Shown: piece after piece, positions 51,642 to 61,178 of the stretch
Layout: each line of letters begins with the position of its first letter
How positions within the stretch are numbered: position 1 is the first letter of the stretch
Source of the DNA: Bacilli bacterium
Lineage (GTDB): Bacteria; Bacillota_I; Bacilli_A; RFN20; CAG-288
Direction: 5' to 3'
NCBI GenBank assembly: GCA_022647725.1
Contig: JALCLG010000001.1
Span: forward strand, 626,931 to 690,930
DNA length: 64,000 nucleotides
Notes under the pieces: model-generated
Database searches by the model: none
Told to the model about the DNA's origin: nothing
Seen by the model: only the letters and a program-made list of their open reading frames with translations
Program-made: the position numbers and the translations under genes

Positions 51642-53495
51642 CTATTGTTTGCTTTTTAGATAGGTTTCCAGCTGACTGGCATCCGTGGTATTGAAATCGT
51701 GGTCGGTGATGAAGGCAAAGAGCTTCCGCTGGTAAGAGACAAGATTCGTTCCGTATTTGGCCATGAAGTTCGAGAATCCTTGATTGGAAGACAGGTTGTT
51801 ATAGTCGTAACGGGTCATATCCGCGTTCTTGGTGACCAACGTGAACTGCCGCTGGATCGGAATGTATTCGTCCCAGTAGACCGGCACATCATGGTAGGAG
51901 CCATCGCCGCCGAAGACCGAGACATAATCGACTCGCTGCACGGTCCGATAGCCATGGGTGACCATCAGGGATTTGTCGCAAGAGCCTTCCTTAGCGACAA
52001 AGTTGACCTTGCGGATGGTCGGGGTAGCACAGCCTTCCGGAATGACCGCCTGCTCCGGGAAAGTGTTGGCCATCGCCTCATTCTCATAGCTCGAAAGGTT
52101 GGCGGTGTAGGGTTCGTTATACATAAACTCGCGGGTCTTGGTCATCTGATAGAGCGGGATGGAGATGAGCGGCGCCAGATCGAAGAAGAGATACTGGAAG
52201 TAGGAATCGCAGTAAGCAATGAATTTCTTGCGGCTGGAACGGACATCGAAGTCGACATAGGTCGCCGGATTGCCGTAGATATCCTGTGTCTGGGCATGCA
52301 CGGACTCGATCCAGTTCAGCGTCTTCCGTTTCCAGAAAGCGAAGTCATCGCCATAAGGCGTCTTCGACTTGAGGAGCGCCAGCATGTTCTTCTGGGCCAA
52401 GGCCGTGAAGAGCAGACGGAACTGGACTTCGTTGTCCCGGTCGAGGGCATGGAAGAGCACATCGAACTCGGAATTGCCCATCGCCGTGAAGTTGGTGGAA
52501 GGATCCTTGTCGTTAAGAGCGGTCTTCACCATCTTCTGAATCTGCTTATCGCCCTTCTGAACATCCCTCTTCAGGGATTTATCCGTGGCATTGGCTTTGA
52601 CCGTCGGCTGACGGGAGAAGGAAAGGTCCGGTGCGGCATCATTGGAGTAGACCAGATAGGTCTCGAAGTTGTAGTACGGACAGAACTTGGTGACATAGGC
52701 TCGCAAGGTCTGGGAATGGGTGACGGAATGGGAATCGCCTTTGCTATCCGTATAATACGTGGTCCATTCAATGGTCAGCTCGCCTTCATACGTCTTCTGT
52801 CCGTCAATCTGATGGAACTCCCGTTCAATCAGGAACGGATTGCCGAGGATGGCTCCGGACTGAACGAAGTAAGTGGAGGTCTTGGGATCCTTGTTCTCCC
52901 CTAAGCCGTATTTCACATTCATATAGACATACTTGGCGATATCGAAGTTCCGGTCCAGCTGAATGATCGGGGTTGTCATCTTGATGACATCCGCCTGCAT
53001 GCCCCAGTCAAAGAGAGCATTGAGCGGAGCCATCTGGTTCTTGGCCACCTTCAGCTCATGGTCGGCTTCCGCCTTTAAGGCAGCGGCCTTGGCTTTGCGG
53101 TCCTTGACCAGCTTGGAAATCTTCTTCACTAACAGGAGAATATCCAGGACTCCCAGGATAATGAAGACAATGCCAAGGACGATGCCGACAATCAGTCTGA
53201 CCTGGTCGCCGCCGGAGGCAATGGCCATCCAGATCATGAAAAAGGCAGCGACAAACAGAAGCACATCCAGAATGATCAGCAGGACTTTCGCGGCCACGGC
53301 ACCGCCGGCCTTCTTCAAGGCCAGCTGATAGGAATTCATCAATGAATAATAGTTATCGCAGGTATCACAGTTTTCCTTCTCCACGATCTTCGACTGAGCC
53401 ACAAGCTGATCGAAAAAGGTGCCCGCATTGGTATGGCACTTCTCCGCCAGCTCCTTAAATTCCTTCAACGGCTCAAGAATGGCGTCATCTTCCAT
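51642..53495 (-). CDS. Large membrane-anchored protein next to LemA, unknown
   Basis: 617 residues. An N-terminal helical stretch with CDTCDNYYSLM is followed by two close membrane helices (about 70-92 and 98-120), then a Lys/Ala-rich coiled segment (KAAALKAEADHELKVAKNQM) and a roughly 450-residue soluble domain with many aromatic, strand-like segments (ELTIEWTTYYTDSKGDSHSV; YCDSYFQYLFFDLAPLISIP). It is not a family I can name. It lies 55 nt before lemA on the same strand, so a functional link with LemA is plausible. A long antisense frame exists across it but is a codon-bias shadow. Confidence 0.65.
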   Translation of the reverse strand: MEDDAILEPLKEFKELAEKCHTNAGTFFDQLVAQSKIVEKENCDTCDNYYSLMNSYQLALKKAGGAVAAKVLLIILDVLLFVAAFFMIWMAIASGGDQVRLIVGIVLGIVFIILGVLDILLLVKKISKLVKDRKAKAAALKAEADHELKVAKNQMAPLNALFDWGMQADVIKMTTPIIQLDRNFDIAKYVYMNVKYGLGENKDPKTSTYFVQSGAILGNPFLIEREFHQIDGQKTYEGELTIEWTTYYTDSKGDSHSVTHSQTLRAYVTKFCPYYNFETYLVYSNDAAPDLSFSRQPTVKANATDKSLKRDVQKGDKQIQKMVKTALNDKDPSTNFTAMGNSEFDVLFHALDRDNEVQFRLLFTALAQKNMLALLKSKTPYGDDFAFWKRKTLNWIESVHAQTQDIYGNPATYVDFDVRSSRKKFIAYCDSYFQYLFFDLAPLISIPLYQMTKTREFMYNEPYTANLSSYENEAMANTFPEQAVIPEGCATPTIRKVNFVAKEGSCDKSLMVTHGYRTVQRVDYVSVFGGDGSYHDVPVYWDEYIPIQRQFTLVTKNADMTRYDYNNLSSNQGFSNFMAKYGTNLVSYQRKLFAFITDHDFNTTDASQLETYLKSKQ

Positions 53496-53548
53496 ATCTC
53501 AGGTCTCCTTGTTCTTTGCTATCAAAATTATAACACCGCACTACCGGA

Positions 53549-54472
53549 TTATGAGCCACGATCCGGATTGGCACCAGTCCAGGTACGGCCCTCGGTGATC
53601 AACGTCACCAAGAGCGAGACCACGAAGACCACCAATCCGACAATGATCCATAACGGTTTGAGAGCGCTGTTGTTGGCACAAAGAATCATCAGGAAAAGGA
53701 AGAAGGTTCCGTTGTAATAATAAATGTACTTGAAATCCCGGGGCAGGAAGATGGAAACCACCAACAATACCGGCAGAATCAAAAGCCCTGTCATCGTCGG
53801 GTAATAGATAAGACTCGTATGATCGGCCTTGATCTGAATCAAGGTAACCACGCCGACAATCAAGTAAACGAAGAGTGAAGCAACCCGTAAGGTACGGCTG
53901 AGTTTGACGGAACGGATGGCACTGATCCGCTGACGGGTCCGGTCATCCGGAATGATCCGGTCGACCATCCGCTCAATTTCCTTGTTGGTTTCGGCCCCGT
54001 TGAGGAAATCATAAGGGGAGTCGGCATTAGTATGCTCATCATAAGCCAGCTTCGATTTCCGGTATCGGCTGATGCTCTTGATGAAGAAGACGATGTTGAT
54101 GAGCAGTCCGACAACACAGTAACTGACCTCAACCCCGAAGATGCCGGCCAGGTTATAGGTATCGACCAAGTCATTGACCGTAACGTTCAGGAAATAATCA
54201 GAGTAGACGGCTAAGACAAAGAGCACCTCCAGGAAGTAGAACCAGGTGGTGCGGACCGGCTTATACAGACAGAAGAGTCCGGTGCCGACCACAATGCCTA
54301 AGATCATCAGGCAGGGAACGACATCGGTCAGACTGAAGTTGGATTCATTGAGATAATAGAGGGTTATGGAAGGGATGACGACAAAGAAACAGATCGACAT
54401 GAAAACAATGATCCGGTTAAGGACGTCGACCCGGAAAAGGAACCTGAAGAATGCTTTCAATTTGTTTTTCAT
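53549..54472 (-). CDS. Polytopic membrane protein upstream of the LemA cluster
   Basis: 307 residues with about eight hydrophobic helices in two groups of four, separated by a cytoplasmic loop (about 135-195) containing SRYRKSKLAYDEHTNADSPY and a charged helix. No family recognised. It is 53 nt upstream of the 617-residue protein, making a probable three-gene unit ending with lemA. Basic start MKNKLKAFFRFLFRVD fits the positive-inside rule. Confidence 0.6.
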   Translation of the reverse strand: MKNKLKAFFRFLFRVDVLNRIIVFMSICFFVVIPSITLYYLNESNFSLTDVVPCLMILGIVVGTGLFCLYKPVRTTWFYFLEVLFVLAVYSDYFLNVTVNDLVDTYNLAGIFGVEVSYCVVGLLINIVFFIKSISRYRKSKLAYDEHTNADSPYDFLNGAETNKEIERMVDRIIPDDRTRQRISAIRSVKLSRTLRVASLFVYLIVGVVTLIQIKADHTSLIYYPTMTGLLILPVLLVVSIFLPRDFKYIYYYNGTFFLFLMILCANNSALKPLWIIVGLVVFVVSLLVTLITEGRTWTGANPDRGS

Positions 54473-54695
54473 CCTCTCTATTGTAAAGAGCGGCGAGCCT
54501 TTTTGTTAGACAAAGAAGAAAATTTTCCTTGAAAATCATCAGGAAACTCCTTGCTAAAGGCTTTGGAAGAGAAAGGCGAGGCTTTTCTCTTGGAGAAGAG
54601 ACCCTGATTTTTCCAAAGGTCAGCCATCGTGTCGTTCGGGTCCAACCAAGGGAAAATAAATCGACTTTTTCCAATAGAAAAACGGGGTCATAGTG

Positions 54696-54701
54696 TATAA
54701 T
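54696..54701 (+). promoter_or_regulatory. -10 element of dnaX
   Basis: TATAAT, 20 nt before the TTG start of dnaX; no acceptable -35 at standard spacing. Confidence 0.45.
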
Positions 54702-54721
54702 AGAGGCACGAGGAAGAAACC

Positions 54722-56398
54722 TTGGCTTATCAAGCTTTTTATAACAAATATCGACCACAGTCTTTTGGAGAAGTCGTGGGTCAGAAAGCAATCGTTGAAA
54801 CCTTACAGAACGCTATCAAGGAAAACAAGATTGCCCACGCCTATCTTTTCTGCGGACCTCGGGGAACGGGCAAAACAACCTTGGCTCGGCTTTTTGCCAA
54901 AGCCCTGAACTGCAAAGAAGGCCTCGGCCATCAGTGCAACCAGTGCGAAAGCTGCCAAAGCATCACCCGCGGCGACCACCCGGATGTCATTGAAATCGAT
55001 GCAGCCAGCAACTCGACCGTGGATTCCGTCCGTCAGCTCATCGATAACGTCTCCTATCAGCCGATTATGTCCCGCTATAAGGTCTATATCATCGACGAGG
55101 TTCACAACATGTCCAACTCGGCCTTCAATGCTCTCTTGAAAACCTTGGAGGAACCGCCGTCGTTTGTCGTCTTCATCTTAGCCACCACCGAGCCCCAGAA
55201 GATCATTCCCACCATTCTCTCCCGGGTGCAGCGTTTTGATTTCAGCAAAGTCAGCGACAGCGATATCATCAGCAACATGGAGATGATTCTCAAGAAAGAG
55301 AACGTCACCTACGAAAAAGAAGCCTTGCAGGCCATTGCCTCCTTAGCCGATGGCGGTGTCCGGGATTCCCTTTCCCTTTTGGATCAGCTGGTCTCCTATT
55401 CCGGCACGAACGTCACTGCTCAGGATGTCGACAATCTCTTCGGCCTGCTTTCCCTCAAGGATGAGCTGACCTTGGTCCATCTGCTGGAGGACAAAAAGAG
55501 CGACGAAGTCCTGAAACTGGTTCGTGACAAATATCAGAAAGGCATGGATGTCCTCCGTCTCCATGGCGATCTTATCGCCATCGAGAAGGATCTGTTGCTC
55601 TATCAGACCACTAAAGATGAAACACTGCTGAACCGCCTTTCCAAGACCGACTGCCTCAGCTTCAAGCAAAGTCAGGAAACCTTGGAAGCAAACCTCCGTC
55701 TGCTCATCGAAGCCAAAAGGGATTACCGAACAGCAGACAACATTTTGGATCATTTTGAGCTGACTTTATTATCTTTGATGATTGGCCAATCCAAAGCAAC
55801 AAATGTACAAAGCAACTCTTCATCTTCCAAAGAAGGTTCTTTTTCGGATGAGAAGGTCTTAGCCAGCAAACCGATTCTTGTTGAGACGAAATCCACCGGC
55901 TTCGAATCCAAGCCTGAGACCAAGACAATGACGCCGGAAGAAGATAAGGTCAACTTCACGACGGATGACCTCGTCACCCTGATGAAGCATGCCGTCTCCC
56001 GGGAGAAGGTCGAGGAGCGGAAGACCGTCAGCAATCAATGGGGAAAACTGGAAAGCCAGCTGGTCGGAGAACGGATCTTCTTAGCCCGGGCCATCAGCAA
56101 TTCCAAGCTGAGACTGATCGGAGAAGACGTCCTCTTAGTCACCTCCGATATTCTAGTGGAGGAAGCCAAAATCGATTCCAAGGCCAATCAGGCCCTGATT
56201 CAGCAGATTACTCAGGAAACCTTCGGGAAACCTTATCATATCTTAGCCGTCAGCAAGCAGGACTTTGCCGATGCCTATGCGCTCTTCAAGAAGACCGCCA
56301 ATGACCCGATGAAAGACCTCACCCTTGATTTCGGCCAAAACAAAGCCACCAGCAGTTCGACCGAGTTCTTCAATGACCTCGTATCCGGAAAAGACTAA
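54722..56398 (+). CDS. dnaX: DNA polymerase III subunit gamma/tau
   Basis: 558 residues with a TTG start, supported by GAGGAAG 6 nt upstream and by the family N terminus AYQAFYNKYRPQSFGEVVGQ. It is the clamp-loader ATPase. Motifs: GPRGTGKTT (Walker A), zinc module CKEGLGHQCNQCESC, DEVHNMS (Walker B), LATTEPQKIIPTILSRVQRF (sensor and SRC-like). Residues about 360-430 are a variable linker and 430-558 the tau-specific part. No slippery A-run for gamma production is seen. First gene of dnaX-ybaB-recR-tmk-holB-ricT-rsmI. Confidence 0.96.
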   Translation: MAYQAFYNKYRPQSFGEVVGQKAIVETLQNAIKENKIAHAYLFCGPRGTGKTTLARLFAKALNCKEGLGHQCNQCESCQSITRGDHPDVIEIDAASNSTVDSVRQLIDNVSYQPIMSRYKVYIIDEVHNMSNSAFNALLKTLEEPPSFVVFILATTEPQKIIPTILSRVQRFDFSKVSDSDIISNMEMILKKENVTYEKEALQAIASLADGGVRDSLSLLDQLVSYSGTNVTAQDVDNLFGLLSLKDELTLVHLLEDKKSDEVLKLVRDKYQKGMDVLRLHGDLIAIEKDLLLYQTTKDETLLNRLSKTDCLSFKQSQETLEANLRLLIEAKRDYRTADNILDHFELTLLSLMIGQSKATNVQSNSSSSKEGSFSDEKVLASKPILVETKSTGFESKPETKTMTPEEDKVNFTTDDLVTLMKHAVSREKVEERKTVSNQWGKLESQLVGERIFLARAISNSKLRLIGEDVLLVTSDILVEEAKIDSKANQALIQQITQETFGKPYHILAVSKQDFADAYALFKKTANDPMKDLTLDFGQNKATSSSTEFFNDLVSGKD

Positions 56399-56418
56399 AA
56401 AAGGAAAGGAGAATCCTT

Positions 56419-56766
56419 ATGGCAGAAGAAGATGAAAATCTAAAGAAAGCCTCCCAAAGTGCCGACTATGTGATGCTGCAGCAGCGCGTCGAAGACTACA
56501 AAGCCAAACTCATTAGCCTGCAGAACAAAATCTATGCCGGCAAATACCAGGGCATCAATCTCAAGATGAAAGGCGACTACACCGTCATCGAAGACAGCAT
56601 CGATCAGACCTACTATGAAACCGCCAGCCGTTCGCAGATTGAACATGCGCTCTTGATTTGCTATACCAACCTACATCAGGCCATTGAAGCCGAGCAGAAG
56701 GAAGTCACGGACCAGATGCAGGCGGAAATCGCCCGCTATCAGGCCAGTGCCGTCAGCGGCAACTAG
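56419..56766 (+). CDS. YbaB/EbfC-like nucleoid-associated protein
   Basis: 115 residues. The call rests on the position between dnaX and recR, where ybaB is almost always found, and on the pattern: a long N-terminal helix (MLQQRVEDYKAKLISLQNKI), a short strand pair (INLKMKGDYTVIEDSIDQTY) and a C-terminal helix (IEHALLICYTNLHQAIEAEQ). The sequence is quite diverged from standard YbaB. AAAGGAG lies before the ATG and recR starts 2 nt after the stop. Confidence 0.75.
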   Translation: MAEEDENLKKASQSADYVMLQQRVEDYKAKLISLQNKIYAGKYQGINLKMKGDYTVIEDSIDQTYYETASRSQIEHALLICYTNLHQAIEAEQKEVTDQMQAEIARYQASAVSGN

Positions 56767-56768
56767 TC

Positions 56769-57386
56769 ATGCAGGAAATAGCCACCATCGGAGAACTCAT
56801 CGAATGCTATAAGCTGCTTCCCGGCATCGGCGCCAAAACGGCGGAAAGACTGGCTTATGCGACCTTGGAACTGACGCCGGAACAGCGTCAGTCTTTTGTC
56901 GAGGCCTTCACGCATGCCACCACCGACGTCAAACGCTGCCCCAAATGCGGTCTCTTCTTCACCGACGAATGCCCGGTCTGCTCCGACAAGAAACGCAATC
57001 ATCAGCAGGTGCTGGTTGTCAGCAACACCAAGGATATCTATGCCATCGAACGGACCAAGGATTACCAAGGCACCTATTTTTCACTGAAAGGGACTCTCTC
57101 CCCCTTGCGTAACCGCACTCCCGACAAGATCGGCATCCCGGCCTTGAAGAGCCGGGTCGAGGACGACAAGGTCAGCGAACTGATCTTAGCCCTGCCCACC
57201 GACTTGGAAGGGGAGACAACTGCTCTCTATATCGCGAATCTTTACCAGGGCAGAGCCGACATCAAAGTCAGCCGGTTAGCCTACGGCTTACCGGTCGGCA
57301 CCAATATCGAATATCTCGACAACCTCACCATTTCCCAGTCCTTGAAGGGAAGAGTCGTGCTCAATGAAAACGGAGATAAAAAATAA
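56769..57386 (+). CDS. recR: Recombination mediator RecR
   Basis: 205 residues. It helps load RecA with RecO and RecF at gaps. The N-terminal helix-hairpin-helix (LPGIGAKTAERLAYATLEL), zinc finger CPKC and CPVC (about 57-72), and Toprim domain (VLVVSNTKDIYAIERTKDYQ; LALPTDLEGETTALYIANLY) are all present. The stop overlaps the tmk start (TAATG). Confidence 0.97.
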   Translation: MQEIATIGELIECYKLLPGIGAKTAERLAYATLELTPEQRQSFVEAFTHATTDVKRCPKCGLFFTDECPVCSDKKRNHQQVLVVSNTKDIYAIERTKDYQGTYFSLKGTLSPLRNRTPDKIGIPALKSRVEDDKVSELILALPTDLEGETTALYIANLYQGRADIKVSRLAYGLPVGTNIEYLDNLTISQSLKGRVVLNENGDKK

Positions 57387-58030
57387 TGGCATCACTCCAA
57401 CGGGGTCTTTTCGTTACTTTCGAAGGCTGTGACGGCTGTGGCAAAACCACGGCCATCAAGGAAGTCGATGCTAGGCTTACCGCCTTAGGCATCCCTCATT
57501 TATTGACGAGAGAACCGGGCGGTTCGGTGATTGCCGAAGAAATCCGGGATATCATTCTCGACAAGAAGAACACCGCCGAGGATCCGCGGACCGAAGCCCT
57601 GCTTTATGCCGCCAGCCGACGTCAGCACCTCGTGGAGATCGTCTTACCGGCCTTGGCCCAAGGCAAGGTCGTTTTGTGTGACCGTTATCTGGATTCGTCC
57701 TTAGCCTATCAGGGCTATGCCCGGGGCATCGGCATCGACGAAGTCATGTCGATCAATGCCTTTGCCATCGATAAGACCATGCCGGACATCACGTTCTTCC
57801 TGGATCTGACCCCCGAAGAGGGCTTAGCCCGCATCGCCAAAGGCCACCGCAGCTGTGACCGGCTGGATGCCGAAACCTTGAGCTTCCATCAGAAAGTCTA
57901 TGAAGGCTATCAGATTGTCAACCAGCGTTTCCACGACCGGATTGTCATCATCGATGCCCATAAGACACCGACTGCCATCGCCGAGGAAATCACCATAGCG
58001 TTAACGAAACGCCTGAAAGACCGGTCCTAG
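57386..58030 (+). CDS. tmk: Thymidylate kinase
   Basis: 214 residues. It phosphorylates dTMP to dTDP. P-loop FEGCDGCGKTT, the DR(E/Y) block CDRYLDSSLAYQGYARGIG, TREPGGSVIAEEIR (lid/LID arginine region) and DLTPEEGLARI are all as expected. Translationally coupled to recR and followed 5 nt later by holB. Confidence 0.97.
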   Translation: MASLQRGLFVTFEGCDGCGKTTAIKEVDARLTALGIPHLLTREPGGSVIAEEIRDIILDKKNTAEDPRTEALLYAASRRQHLVEIVLPALAQGKVVLCDRYLDSSLAYQGYARGIGIDEVMSINAFAIDKTMPDITFFLDLTPEEGLARIAKGHRSCDRLDAETLSFHQKVYEGYQIVNQRFHDRIVIIDAHKTPTAIAEEITIALTKRLKDRS

Positions 58031-58035
58031 ACGGT

Positions 58036-59028
58036 ATGGATCAGAACCTGCTTTCGACCAGCGAACCCACGCTTTATCAGCTGTTCCTCAATTCCCGGAA
58101 ACAGAACCGCCTGGCCAATGCCTATCTGCTTTACGGACCCGCCAACGCCCCACTGAAAGAGACGGCCGTTTATCTGGCCGAATCCTTAAGCTGTGAGAAA
58201 AGTCTTTTCAGCTGCGGCAGCTGCCCCAGCTGTGTCCGCTTTGCCAGTGGCATTCATCCGGACTTTGTCCTGATTGACGGCCAGTTTGAGACCATCCGCA
58301 AGGAAGACATCCAGACCTTGGAAAGCAAGTTTGCTCTTTCGGCCCTGGAAAAAGGACACCGATTGGCCTATGTGATCCATGGCATGGACAACATCACCGA
58401 AGAGGCCGCCAATGCTCTGCTGAAGTTTTTGGAGGAGCCCAAGGAAGGTCAGGTGGCCTTCTTAACCACAACCAACCGCACCCGGGTCCTCAAGACCATT
58501 GAAAGCCGCTGCCTGGCCGTTCGGGTCGACCCCATCGATCCCGATGGCTACTATCAGACGCTCTTGGAGACGTCCTTCCAAGTCGGCAAGAAGCCTCTCA
58601 CTCTGCCGCCGACCCAGGCTTATCTCCTTTCTCAGTTCACCGGCTCCCTGGAAGAAGCCAAGGCGTTAGTCGAAGGAGAGTACGGATTCCTGGATGGCAC
58701 CGAAGCGGTGGAAGGCTTCCTCAACGACCTGACGACCTCCGTGTCTCAGGCCAGTTACGCTCTTCTGCTCCAAACTAGCCAGCTGAAAGACCTGACGTGT
58801 TATAATTGGTTGTATCTTTCGTTGGACGAGATCTATCAGGATGTCCTGATCGGGGACGTCTCGGATAAGAATCCTTTCCGTGATATCATCGCCCGCCTTT
58901 CGTCAAAAAAGGCCGGCATCAAAAAAGCCAAGCAGATCATCGATGAGGCCATCAGTCTGAGACAGGTCAACCTGTCGCCGACCCTGGTGCTTAGCCGGAT
59001 GCTGTTGGCTCTGAAAGACGAGGCATAA
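58036..59028 (+). CDS. holB: DNA polymerase III subunit delta'
   Basis: 330 residues. It is the clamp-loader stator. The P-loop position reads GPANAPLKETA and lacks the lysine-threonine pair, as expected for a subunit that does not hydrolyse ATP. The zinc module (CEKSLFSCGSCPSC), EEAANALLKFLEEP and IESRC (SRC motif) confirm the family. It sits between tmk and ricT, the Firmicute order, though a yaaQ-like gene found between tmk and holB in Bacillus is absent here. Confidence 0.93.
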   Translation: MDQNLLSTSEPTLYQLFLNSRKQNRLANAYLLYGPANAPLKETAVYLAESLSCEKSLFSCGSCPSCVRFASGIHPDFVLIDGQFETIRKEDIQTLESKFALSALEKGHRLAYVIHGMDNITEEAANALLKFLEEPKEGQVAFLTTTNRTRVLKTIESRCLAVRVDPIDPDGYYQTLLETSFQVGKKPLTLPPTQAYLLSQFTGSLEEAKALVEGEYGFLDGTEAVEGFLNDLTTSVSQASYALLLQTSQLKDLTCYNWLYLSLDEIYQDVLIGDVSDKNPFRDIIARLSSKKAGIKKAKQIIDEAISLRQVNLSPTLVLSRMLLALKDEA

Positions 59029-59031
59029 TTT

Positions 59032-60261
59032 ATGGCAACATTACTCTTAGGGATTCCGTTTGATTTCGCGGGCATGGCTTATTATCAGACCAACCGCGAT
59101 GTTGTTTTGAATGACTTGGTGGTCTGCCCGACCGAACATGGCACCTATCTTGGCATCGTCAAGAAAATAAGGACCCTGACGCCGGAAGAGACAGCCAAAC
59201 CGAACTTCTCGACCCTGTATCCCTCGATTCTCAGAATCGCGGATTTCCAGGACAAGGCTTTCTATCAGGATAGTCTGGTCAAGGAAAAGGAAATCGCTCA
59301 GGAGACACAGAAATACGCCAACAACCTGAAGCTGGATATGAAGGTCCTGCAGGCCCATCTTGATGTCGAGGATGACAAGGTTCTCATCACTTTCAGTGCC
59401 GAACAGCGAGTCGATTTCCGCGAACTGGTCCGCGTCCTCAACGGTCTTTTCCATCTGCGGATTGAACTCCGTCAGATCGGCCCTCGGGATCAGGCAAAAT
59501 CGATCGGCGGCTTAGGCCCCTGCGGACTGCCGCTTTGCTGCTCCACCTTCCTTTCTGCCTTTGACGGCATCTCCATCTCCATGGCTAAGAACCAGCTTCT
59601 GGCCATCAACATTCCTAAGCTTTCCGGACAGTGCGGCAAACTGATGTGCTGCCTGAAGTTCGAGGATGAAGCCTACAGTCAGATCCGTCCTCTCTATCCT
59701 AAGATCGGCGAAAAATTCGCTTATCGCAACAGCACCTATTCCGTCTCCGGTCTGAACTTGCTTAACGATACCATCACCTGCTACAACGGTGAGAATTACG
59801 AGTCCTTCACCAAGGAAGAATATGAACGGGTGAAGAAGGGCCTGGAGAAGGAGACGGCTGCTCCGGTCCTGAAGACGGATGTCAATGCCGGCGTCGATCT
59901 TTCCGGTCACGGCATCACCGATACCAACAACCGTATCGCCCAGATCAAGAAGAGCGAAGAGCAGCGTAAGGAAGACATCAAGCGGACCAACACTCCCGTC
60001 CCCAGCAACAACCGCAATCCCTCTTACAGCAATAACAATCATGGCCGTCCTACGAACAACAATAATCAGCCTAACCGTTCCTACGGAAATAAGAATCCCA
60101 ACTTCCGTCCTAACAACAGAAATGCTCATCCGACCTACCATGCCAATCCCACTCCCACCTCCGCCAAACCCTCCAGTTCTTCCGGTTTCATTCCGGTCTC
60201 CCAGATAGCGGATAAATCCGTGCTGGAAGTCAAACCTGTGAAAAAAGATGATAAGAAATAG
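59032..60261 (+). CDS. ricT: PSP1-domain protein RicT (YaaT) with Asn-rich tail
   Basis: 409 residues. The PSP1 core (about 1-265) contains the cysteine set LGPCGLPLCCSTFL, SGQCGKLMCCLKFE, which in the RicAFT complex of Bacillus helps bind iron-sulfur clusters and guides RNase Y cleavage and sporulation or competence signalling. The last about 110 residues are low-complexity and Asn/Pro-rich (PSNNRNPSYSNNNHGRPTNN), longer than in Bacillus and likely disordered. Placed between holB and rsmI, and its end overlaps the rsmI start by 14 nt. Confidence 0.93.
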   Translation: MATLLLGIPFDFAGMAYYQTNRDVVLNDLVVCPTEHGTYLGIVKKIRTLTPEETAKPNFSTLYPSILRIADFQDKAFYQDSLVKEKEIAQETQKYANNLKLDMKVLQAHLDVEDDKVLITFSAEQRVDFRELVRVLNGLFHLRIELRQIGPRDQAKSIGGLGPCGLPLCCSTFLSAFDGISISMAKNQLLAINIPKLSGQCGKLMCCLKFEDEAYSQIRPLYPKIGEKFAYRNSTYSVSGLNLLNDTITCYNGENYESFTKEEYERVKKGLEKETAAPVLKTDVNAGVDLSGHGITDTNNRIAQIKKSEEQRKEDIKRTNTPVPSNNRNPSYSNNNHGRPTNNNNQPNRSYGNKNPNFRPNNRNAHPTYHANPTPTSAKPSSSSGFIPVSQIADKSVLEVKPVKKDDKK

Positions 60262-61129
60262 TCCGTATCAGGATAAAAGCGGTGCCCTGGTCTCCTTGGT
60301 GACAACCCCCATCGGCAATCTCAAGGACATCACTTACCGTGCCATTGATGCGTTGAAGGAAGCCGATATCATCGCCTGCGAGGATACCCGCAACACGGGT
60401 CTCCTTTTAAGCCAGTACTCGATTCAGCCTAAGAAGCTGGTTTCCCTTTATGCTCAGACCGAGCTAAGCGAAGCTACCCAGCTGGTGAAGCTGGTGAAGG
60501 CCAGGAAGCTGAAGCTTTGCTACTGCTCGGATGCCGGCATGCCTGGCATCTCCGATCCGGGCTCCTTGTTGGTTCAGGCCTGCTACCGGGAAGCTGTTCC
60601 GGTGACGATCATCCCCGGACCGACGGCCTCCTTATCGGCCTTAGTCCTCTCAGGCATCGACAGCGCGGATTTCACTTTCCTTGGGTTCCTTCCCACCAAG
60701 CCCGGTGCCATCGTCAAGCTCTTAAAAGATTATGTCAGCCGTCCGGAGACCCTCATTCTCTATGAATCCCCGAAACGGGTGCTGGATACGTTACGGGTCC
60801 TAGCCGATGTCTTCGGTCCGGATCGGGAAATCTCCCTGGTCCGGGAGCTGACCAAGATCCATGAGGAAGTCATCCATGGCACGATCAAGGAGCTCTTAAG
60901 CGGACTTAATCCGGACGTCAAAGGCGAATGCGTGCTCGTGATCAAAGGGGGCAGCCAAGTCAAAGACAGCCTCACGGACGAAGAAATCACGGCCTTGATT
61001 CAGCAGGGACTGAAGGAAGGAAAATCCCTCTCCAGCCTTGCCAAGGAGATCAGTGACGCCACCGGCGCCAAGAAGAATCAGGTCTACCGGTTAGGGTTAG
61101 CCTTAAGTCAGAAAAACAGCCGGAAATAA
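60248..61129 (+). CDS. rsmI: 16S rRNA 2'-O-ribose C1402 methyltransferase
   Basis: 293 residues. SAM-dependent TP-methylase fold: VTTPIGNLKDITYRAIDALK, ACEDTRNTGLLLSQY, YCSDAGMPGISDPGSLLV, IIPGPTASLSALVLSGIDSA, and FTFLGFLPTK, all typical of RsmI. It methylates the ribose of C1402 in the decoding centre of 16S rRNA. The ATG lies inside the end of ricT with no separate ribosome site. Last gene of the cluster before a strong terminator. Confidence 0.96.
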   Translation: MIRNSPYQDKSGALVSLVTTPIGNLKDITYRAIDALKEADIIACEDTRNTGLLLSQYSIQPKKLVSLYAQTELSEATQLVKLVKARKLKLCYCSDAGMPGISDPGSLLVQACYREAVPVTIIPGPTASLSALVLSGIDSADFTFLGFLPTKPGAIVKLLKDYVSRPETLILYESPKRVLDTLRVLADVFGPDREISLVRELTKIHEEVIHGTIKELLSGLNPDVKGECVLVIKGGSQVKDSLTDEEITALIQQGLKEGKSLSSLAKEISDATGAKKNQVYRLGLALSQKNSRK

Positions 61130-61134
61130 AAAGT

Positions 61135-61178
61135 GCCGCAGGCCGTCGGGATTTCTCCGTCGGACTGCGGCCTTTTTT
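61135..61178 (+). terminator. Rho-independent terminator after rsmI
   Basis: GCCGCAG/CTGCGGC (61135-61141 with 61165-61171) with an inner partly paired arm and TTTTTT; overlaps the last bases of the convergent protease gene. Confidence 0.85.

Noticed and set aside
51699..52904. 401-codon open frame antisense to the 617-residue membrane protein
   Set aside because: No ribosome site, no recognisable motifs; it is the mirror of strong codon bias on the opposite strand, where a membrane protein with normal start and helices is encoded.
54722..56398. Programmed frameshift in dnaX to make gamma
   Set aside because: No A-AAA-AAG slippery run followed by an early stop is present; a single long frame encodes tau.
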